Below the pieces are notes generated by a model that saw only the letters and a program-made list of their open reading frames with translations, had not been told where the DNA came from and searched no databases. The translations under genes and the position numbers were made by a program. This document shows, one piece after another, positions 57,873 through 64,000 of a stretch of DNA of 64,000 nucleotides. This stretch comes from Crambe crambe (taxonomy: Eukaryota > Porifera > Demospongiae > Poecilosclerida > Crambeidae), in contig OZ004590.1 of NCBI GenBank assembly GCA_963924555.1, forward strand, positions 1,054,001 to 1,118,000, in the 5' to 3' direction. How positions within the stretch are numbered: position 1 is the stretch's first letter; each line of letters starts with the position of its first letter.

Positions 57873-58838
57873 CATGTTGCTTAAATAGGCCCTGATGTGT
57901 ATGCTCGGTGAATGAGCAATTGTAGACAATCCCAAACAGCATACCTGTAGGATATTCTGCATTTTGCGTGGGTTATCCTAGCATTCAATCTGAGCCAACT
58001 TTTCTCCTCCCAGCACATTCCACCCAGAGGAGGTCTGACACCTGGGTGTCAATTCAATTCAATACTTACCACGTAATGCTAATTTGCTGATATGCATATT
58101 GACACACGGATGTTGGACCTCCTCTGACTTCCACCAAGAGATGCCTAGTTCTTGGTGTGACATGTCAGGGTAGCCTTGTACTCGGGATTTGTATTTTAAT
58201 ATTATTACTCAGTAGTGTGGTCATTTGGTGGCACTGAGAATCCATGAGAATTATCCACCGAATTTCTTTTCTCCCTTGCAGTTTTATGAGAATGTTAGTA
58301 GAAGGTATTAGCAGGTGTCATAATTAAGGACATTCATGTTAATGTTAGTTATTTTTAGCACAATAATTTAATATCGAATAAGTGTTGATATGCAATGGGA
58401 GATTATTCCTAAATGATACTTTGTTACAGTTTAGGATCTGCCTGCAGTGACCCAGATTATAGCAACATTAGTTCATTTATAATCAAGATGGCTCAATCTC
58501 ATTTACTACCGTTGTCAATGTTTTCGTGCATAATAATTATGAGTTACCTACATTGTGCACAATGATATAAAGGCAACCTATAACACAATCCCATTTATAA
58601 TCAAGATGGCTCATGCTTCAAGCAATCTCATTTACTGCCGTTGTCAATGTTTTCTTGCATAATATTACGAGTTACCTACATTGTGCACAAACAATGTAAT
58701 ATAAAGGCAACCTATAACACAATCCGATTGTCATGAAATTGATATAAGATGTATAATGAAGAAAAACATGTTCTTCGCACCATGTGCATTGGAGTGAGGT
58801 TTCCAACATGACTGCATGAAAATCACACAAAAAATTAG
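57873..58838. other. FEZ / LRRC58-like convergent intergenic region
   Basis: 966 bp between stop codons. Holds a two-unit tandem duplication (58474-58726); a possible short inverted pair (AGGAGGTCTGACACC near 58030 and GTTGGACCTCCTCTGAC near 58113) suggests a further inserted element. No coding signal. Confidence 0.5.
58474..58726. repeat. Two-copy tandem duplication (~118 bp)
   Basis: Unit 1 (58474-58591) and unit 2 (from 58592) share CATTTATAATCAAGATGGCT, CTCATTTACT(A/G)CCGTTG, GTTACCTACATTGTGCACAA and AGGCAACCTATAACACAATC. Copies differ by a short insertion in unit 2. Confidence 0.85.
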
Positions 58839-60276
58839 CTATAAAAATTGACAGTGAGTTTTACATTGCTCAGAACAAAATGTACATAATATTGGTACTT
58901 GAAAGGTAATACCAATAGTGTGTACAGTACCAACTGTCTTAAAAATTATAGCACTGAAAAAATGATAGAATAATTTTTCTTCACAATTATAGCAAGTGAG
59001 TAATAAATCGCATGTCAACACATCTGCAATAGCACAACATTCACATTCTGTACATTATTAACTGCAAGGGAGTACCTTCCAAGTGTTGGGGAATACACCC
59101 TTGCTGTATGGGAACCTTGTGCTTCACCACACATCGAGCAGCCACTTCAATCAGAGGAGGGATGATTTCCGATGGACTTCTGGTCATAGATTTAGCAGCA
59201 TTCTCATCTATCAAATTGTTATTCTGAGCTATAAATAAAGATAATACTTTCATCCTTGGTAAGATGCATGACAGTCAATCACCTGTGAAAGTGTACAGCT
59301 GTAATCTTTGAATTGATGCTGGAAAATATTTAATAGCATTATTTCTGACATGCAATTCCTTTAATTTTTGTAGACGCCCAATATGATGAGGCAGAGTTGA
59401 TAATCTACAAAAATTAATGGGCACAAATAAATATATTATTCATACATGTCTGTAGGCATTATGGGTACTGGTTTCAGCGGCTTGAAAATTTCCTTGATGA
59501 TCAAGAATTAAATAGTCTGGGCAAGTAACCTGGGTTGGGAGGTCTTGACATAGCTCTCTGCAGGGATTTGATAGCAACAGAGATATAAAGCTCTTAGAGT
59601 GCATGTATGTACGTAAGAGCAGAAACATTACACTAATAATCAAAGCTTAAGAATAATTTATCTCAAGAGCCGACTTGTTTTAAGCACAGAAAAAAAAATT
59701 ATTTTTTTTTCATGAATTGCTTTGTTGACTGTATTAAGAAGCGTTTTTTTAGGCTTAGTTAGGTTGGTAACTGGCACTGATTGTGCCAGTTGCACTGCAA
59801 GATGATTGTGTGATATCACGATTTCTTGTTCTTCAAGCTGGAAAATTGGGCTGCATTATGGCTAATGAATGTGCAGCATTGTACATCATAGCAGCTACAA
59901 TACTCAATTCTGAGAAAATCCAGCTTCATTTTTGTATTAGTCCTATGGAGGGGTGGTCATAAGTATCCCCACATAAAGAGTGCTATAGCGCTCTCTGATG
60001 CATACCTATTGTTGGAGAGCCAAAGTCGAACCAAAGACAAACACTCAGAAAGGGACTCGGGAAGAATCTCAATGGCACAACAAGATAAATCCAACTCTTC
60101 CAACTTTCTTAAATTTCCAATGTTTAAGGGTAAGGCTTTAAAATTGTTCTCTCCAGCATAAAAAACCTAATTATCAATTTAAAATTTAAACAATTAAAAA
60201 ATCAATAATAATACCTCTTACCCTCATATTATATAAGTTATAAATTTCATCTGGAAGTTCATAAAGATCATTAGAA
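58839..60276 (-). CDS. LRRC58: LRRC58-like leucine-rich repeat protein (5' end and one internal exon unresolved)
   Basis: Exons supported by phase and similarity: 60222-60276, 60006-60166, then 59283-59404, 59076-59228 and 58839-59023. The first three give LRR units (NDLYELPDEIYNLYNMR; FKALPLNIGNLRKLEELDLS; EILPESLSECLSLVRLWLSN; STLPHHIGRLQKLKELHVRN). Next comes PPLIEVAARCVVKHKVPI and a C-terminal Cys-rich part (TCYNC ... PILCTFCSEQCK), which together match the LRRC58 tail 'PPTLLELAARTI' plus zinc-like Cys segment. LRRC58 has been described as a substrate receptor for cullin-RING ligases; its role here is inferred. A missing LRR is expected between 59405 and 60005. The best candidate (59449-59563, RELCQDLPTQVTCPDYLIL) does not join exon 59283-59404 in phase with a GT donor. 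No start codon was found. Confidence 0.65.
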
Positions 60277-61436
60277 CTGCATAAAAATGACATCAATAAC
60301 TTGCACATTAGTTGTGTTCTATTGAGATCCCAGAAAGACACTGGTCCTAATTTATGGACTAGCCAGGGGCATCTGAGATCCTCCTAGCTAAACAGAGCTT
60401 ATTGCCATATCTGGTATACATCTGTAGGATTTGGGACATTAGACTTGTTTGGATATCCATTGATAGGTCAGTTTTGGAGGATCCAGATTATCCAGACCAT
60501 CTTGGATTTTAATATAGTCTGTATAGCCATCATGTGTGTGTGTGTGTGTGTGTGCGTGTGTGTAGAGTCCTATCCTGTAAGCTAGGTATAATTCCAACAG
60601 TGCAAAGATCATGTGTAACTTACAGATGATCTCAGACTGCACGTATTATATATGCAACTTTGGATAAAGACCTATTGACACTGAATTAATTTGGTCTTCA
60701 TCTCCTGCTTCGTCAATAATTATCAGTTGTAATGGTCCTTTGGTCACTGCTGTTCTTCTGGTGCACTTTGACCTGACATTTTAAAAGGAGATTTCTCTTA
60801 CTATTTTTGCAAAGATTAAATTCAATAGGTTTGCTCAGTTACTCCCTAATTTTGTATCTTATCTTCTTCTGCTCCCAAGCAGGTCTGCACTACAAATTGA
60901 GCAATGTGCGTTCTTTATCAAAGAGTAACCCGAGAAGCTTTGCAGTGTCCAGCTAGATCATGTAAAGCACCCATCGGAAGTGGCTACACATCTCCAACAA
61001 GCATCTGCTTCAATTTAAGGCTAATGGACACATGCCTATGGATGTTTACATTGAATGACTTGATGAGGGTGCAGGGGAGGTGGATGGGGTGCCTAGCCAC
61101 ACCCTCTTACTAATCACACCCACTTTTCAATTAATAATTCAGTTTAGTTCTGCCTGGTCATTTTGCTTGCCAATAGTAACTAAGCTCTAAACAGCAAACA
61201 GGTAGCATGAGTTTGATAGTTAGCTAGCAACAGCTGCTAGCAGCAAAGTCATACATCCAAAAAAGTGTGTGGTTAGGAAAAAGTGGGCATGGTCATGCAC
61301 CATGCACCTCACAGATAGGTTCCATATTATCTAAATACCCACCCCTCACTACAGATCCTGGATCAGCCCCTGGGGTGATGGGTTGGAGGCCACTATGGGG
61401 AGGCACTATGCATAAATCTCATTTGAAATTCAACCA
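60277..61436. other. Upstream of LRRC58-like gene; no clear gene
   Basis: A minus-strand run at about 60685-60785 (TAVTKGPLQLIIIDEAGDED) might be an earlier LRRC58 exon but could not be joined. A (GT)n microsatellite lies at 60533-60562. The remainder shows only short unrelated frames. Confidence 0.35.
60533..60562. repeat. (GT)n microsatellite
   Basis: About 14 GT units with one GC interruption. Confidence 0.9.
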
Positions 61437-62640
61437 GACTCAGCTGGACCGCTTAGCAAGAAGAAAAGAAGAGGAAGAAATTGTAGAAGCAGTGAAAATG
61501 GAAACTGCGTAAGAGGAGGGAGCTAGCATACACACATGTTCCAGCACAGGAAGACCTAATGATAAGGAGGAAATTTGCTTCTTCTGTGATGAGCCACGCA
61601 CTGCAGGAATGTTCACAAATATGCATTAGAGCTTGAAGATTCTTTCCTTTTAGCTAAACTTGCAGCAGGTGACATGATCGCCATTGGGGCCAAGTATCAC
61701 AGCAAATGCCTGGCAGCACTTTGAAACAAAGCCAGATCTGCTAAACAAGTGTGTGATGATTCTCACCTTCATGGCATTGCATTTGCTGCATTTTTGTATG
61801 GAACAGAATGTTTCTCCTGTCTTCAAGCTGACTGATCTGGCGAAGCTATACCAAACCTACCTGGAAGAGCTTGGTGGTAGAATAGGAGGCCGTGTTCATA
61901 CATCAAGATTGAAGCATAGACTGCTGTCAGTCTTTCCAGATACCAGGGCATATATGCAAGGAAAAAGTGTGATGCTTATGTTTGATGATGACATTGGTGC
62001 TGCTCTGAAGAAAGAATGTGACCAAGAAGGAAATGTTCGACTGGAAGTACACTTTTAGTGGTTCATTCAGTGACCATGACAGTGTTCCGCATTCCTTACT
62101 GGCTCTTGTGAACATGGTCCTGGAGGGTCCAAACATTAACCATCAACACAGAGCCAACACCAAGGCAGCCATTTCTATATCCCAACTTCTTCTCTCCAAT
62201 AGTGCCAAACATGCAAGAGCTGCTGAAGTTTCTGCTACTTCTCATGCACTTGAGCAGGAAACACCACTTCCACTCTATCTGGCTATGAAGATTCATGCTG
62301 TCACTCACGAGAGTACTCACTACCTTTCACTGGGGCATATGTGTTTCATAGGACAGGCTCTTGAAAGTGATATCTGACATAAGCGATGGTGTCTGTGAGC
62401 AATTTTCTATTGATGGAGTCGTGTGTCCACCAAAATTACACACTGGAGTTTTCTCCACAGCCTCGATCATCTTTTGTGATCGTGATATTATGCATTAACA
62501 AAACAAATCATCCTCTACCTGGTCTGTTGTTCCTCTTCCATCAAAGTATACTAATGTCCCACCAGCTGCTTTGAAGAGCAAGGAATTCACTGCACCTTCT
62601 GTGAATGGTAATTTGGAAACCCAGCTGATTGAATTTCTTG
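61437..62640 (+). pseudogene. Degenerate copy of a multi-copy cnidarian/sponge ORF of unknown function
   Basis: A protein-like reading continues over 1.1 kb in changing plus-strand frames. It has a Cys-rich start (EEICFFCDEPRTAGMFTN), SFLLAKLAAGDMIAIGAKYH, then an in-frame TGA, PVFKLTDLAKLYQTYLEELG, GGRVHTSRLKHRLLSVFPD, LLALVNMVLEGPNI, ETPLPLYLAMKIHAVTHES, and finally CEQFSIDGVVCPPKLHTGVF and YTNVPPAALKSK. From memory, ORFs of this order are found in many copies in coral, Hydra and sponge genomes and remain uncharacterised. At least three frameshifts and two stops show this copy is dead. The family's own mobility mechanism is not known to me. Confidence 0.6.
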
Positions 62641-62641
62641 G

Positions 62642-63180
62642 TCAGATGCCTATCATGCTGCACTTCAACAAGTGGAGCAACCTGCTGCAATCATTCTTGA
62701 ACCTCTGCGTGGTTGTGATTGGGTAACCACCCAAAAACATCTTTGGAAGATGACATTCTGGCATCCTTGCTAGGTGTCCCAGCCACTCCAGGCGCCTTCT
62801 CATTAGCTTGTCTCGATGTCTCTCCCCATTGCTGATGAGATATGCTCCTCTTATTGGTGACAACCAACACTGTGTGAACACACTTATGATGAAAACCCCT
62901 TCTGAGTAGTATCCACCACTCAGAGCAGCACTGATAATACACAGACTCTCCTCTCAGAGATCTTTGTTCTGGAACACAGCTTTTCTCAGAGCCACAAAAG
63001 CCTTGGAAGCATTTGCTATCCTCTTGTCCACCTCCACTTGTGTCCTTCCACTGTCCACTATCAGTGATCCTACCCACTAACCTACTCTGTGACCCCACCA
63101 TTATCTTCTCCTCCTCCATCACTCTTTTTCCCATGAACTTCTGTAGGCTCACAGTCAGTTTTGTCACATAGAGTTATCAA
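62642..63180 (-). mobile_element. Non-LTR retrotransposon fragment, reverse-transcriptase C-terminal end
   Basis: On the minus strand, in two or three frames, it reads VDSGRTQVEVDKRIANASKA, FVALRKAVFQNKDL, then FHHKCVHTVLVV and RRRLEWLGHLARMPECHLPK. This is the familiar tail of LINE reverse transcriptases: the Ile/Ala-Ser-Lys-Ala-Phe thumb region, then the R(R/Q)LxWLGHxxRMP motif before the 3' end. Frameshifts and loss of the polymerase YxDD part show it is a dead 5'-truncated piece. Confidence 0.75.
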
Positions 63181-63459
63181 TAAAGCTGGAAGAGAGTTGT
63201 TATACTTTTTGAGCATGAATGGAGCTACAATGTGCAATACTTGGTTCGAAAAGAAGCATATTCACAAGCAAACCTGGCAACATCCAAAGTACAAGCAGTG
63301 GCACTGTATTGATTATGCATTATGAGGAAGGCACAATGTAGGTTATGTATGGATATTGAAGTGTGTAATTCAGATTATAAGATGTCAAGAGTAAAGTTAG
63401 TCAGGAAGAAAGACTTTTAGTAGAAGAGGTGGTGTTTGAGAAAGGAAGTTTGATGTGCT

Positions 63460-64000
63460 GTAGCTGAAAGGGAAGTGTGTGGATGAGAGAGGGAGAGAAA
63501 AAATTTGTGAGCATGGTGTGTGGAAGTTTAAAGGATGAATGGTGTAGTAGTGATACTGTGGAGGAAAAGTGGAAGGTAACGAAGACAGCTTTATGTGAGT
63601 CTGCAGGACATGTTCTAGGGTATGCATGGAGAAAAAAGCCTGATTGGTTTAGTGATAGTGAGACTGAATTGAAACTGCTCTTTGCTGAGAGGAATAGATT
63701 GATACCTTGTGGCTTAGTACCGGGTTGGAGAGAGACAGGAGCACGCAGTGCTGCCAAGAGAGCTGTTCGGATAGCCAAAGTTGCTTGGTTCCAAAGGGAA
63801 GGTCACAGAGGCAGAAAGAGGGAAATTTTAAAGCGGCAGAGGAATAGTCAGAGTAGATAGATCCGCAGCCGTACGAGATGGGATGATAATGTGTGCAACA
63901 CCCCTGATATCCAACAGCAGAGATGGCAAAGATATTTTATGAAGATGTAGAGTGAGTTTGATGTGAGTGAATTTAAAAAGGTTCAACAGAGACCTTTGAG
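63460..64000 (+). mobile_element. Non-LTR retrotransposon fragment, endonuclease-RT linker (continues past window)
   Basis: Plus-strand frame 63477-63860 reads EEKWKVTKTALCESAGHVLG, RKKPDWFSDSETELKLLFAE and AAKRAVRIAKVAWFQREGHR. This resembles the linker between endonuclease and polymerase of LINEs (W..L...L...A...LG......DWFD...EL..LL..KR). A TAG at 63858 interrupts it. It points the opposite way to the RT tail at 62642-63180, so the two are separate insertions or a rearranged copy. Confidence 0.6.

Noticed and set aside
62096..62320. Minus-strand 74-codon frame
   Set aside because: Antisense shadow of the degenerate multi-copy ORF on the plus strand.

Overview
The window reads as nuclear DNA of an early-branching animal, most likely a demosponge; that placement is inference. 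The genes are clearly metazoan (APC/C activator, AP-5 mu, FEZ, SNAP-25 type Qbc-SNARE, CatSper, adenylate kinase 7). They are intron-rich, with many introns of only 48-65 nt, on AT-rich DNA littered with hairpin (MITE-like) elements and runs of the AGCT/CTAG tetramer. I rebuilt gene models by hand, joining exons where GT-AG (rarely GC-AG) sites, reading phase and family similarity all agreed. Most sum to whole codons and to near the family's usual length.

Layout. 1-12.2 kb is a dense housekeeping block: CDC20-type APC/C activator (-, runs off the left edge), GON7-like KEOPS subunit (+), PSMA6 (-), DHTKD1 (-, 20 exons), L2HGDH (+), cardiolipin synthase CRLS1 (-), and a tiny PH-domain protein (-). 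12.4-29.4 kb holds two sperm/cilium genes in tandem: AK7 (16 exons, with large repeat-filled introns) and a CatSper1-type channel. 29.4-40.1 kb has no convincing gene; it is duplicated blocks, hairpins, minisatellites, G-runs, a Helitron-like scrap and a dispersed repeat family. 40.1-49.5 kb is SDE2 (-), whose introns hold mobile-element debris. 50.1-57.9 kb is dense again: SNAP-25/23-like (+), COA8 (-), AP5M1 (+), FEZ-like (+). 58.8-60.3 kb is an LRRC58-like gene (-) with an unresolved middle and 5' end. 60.9-64 kb is a degenerate multi-copy ORF and two oppositely oriented non-LTR retrotransposon fragments.

How the genes sit together. Gene packing is extreme: head-to-head start codons lie 47 bp apart (COA8/AP5M1), 57 bp apart (DHTKD1/L2HGDH) and 119 bp apart (CDC20/GON7). 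The stop codons of L2HGDH and CRLS1 abut with no base between them, so their transcripts must overlap antisense. Four genes encode mitochondrial proteins (DHTKD1, L2HGDH, CRLS1, COA8). AK7 and CatSper1 both act in motile flagella in other animals. I found no complete novel defence or mobile system; the more unusual items are the AK7-CatSper1 pair, the zero-gap convergent pair, the ultra-short bidirectional promoters, and the large unexplained repeat island.
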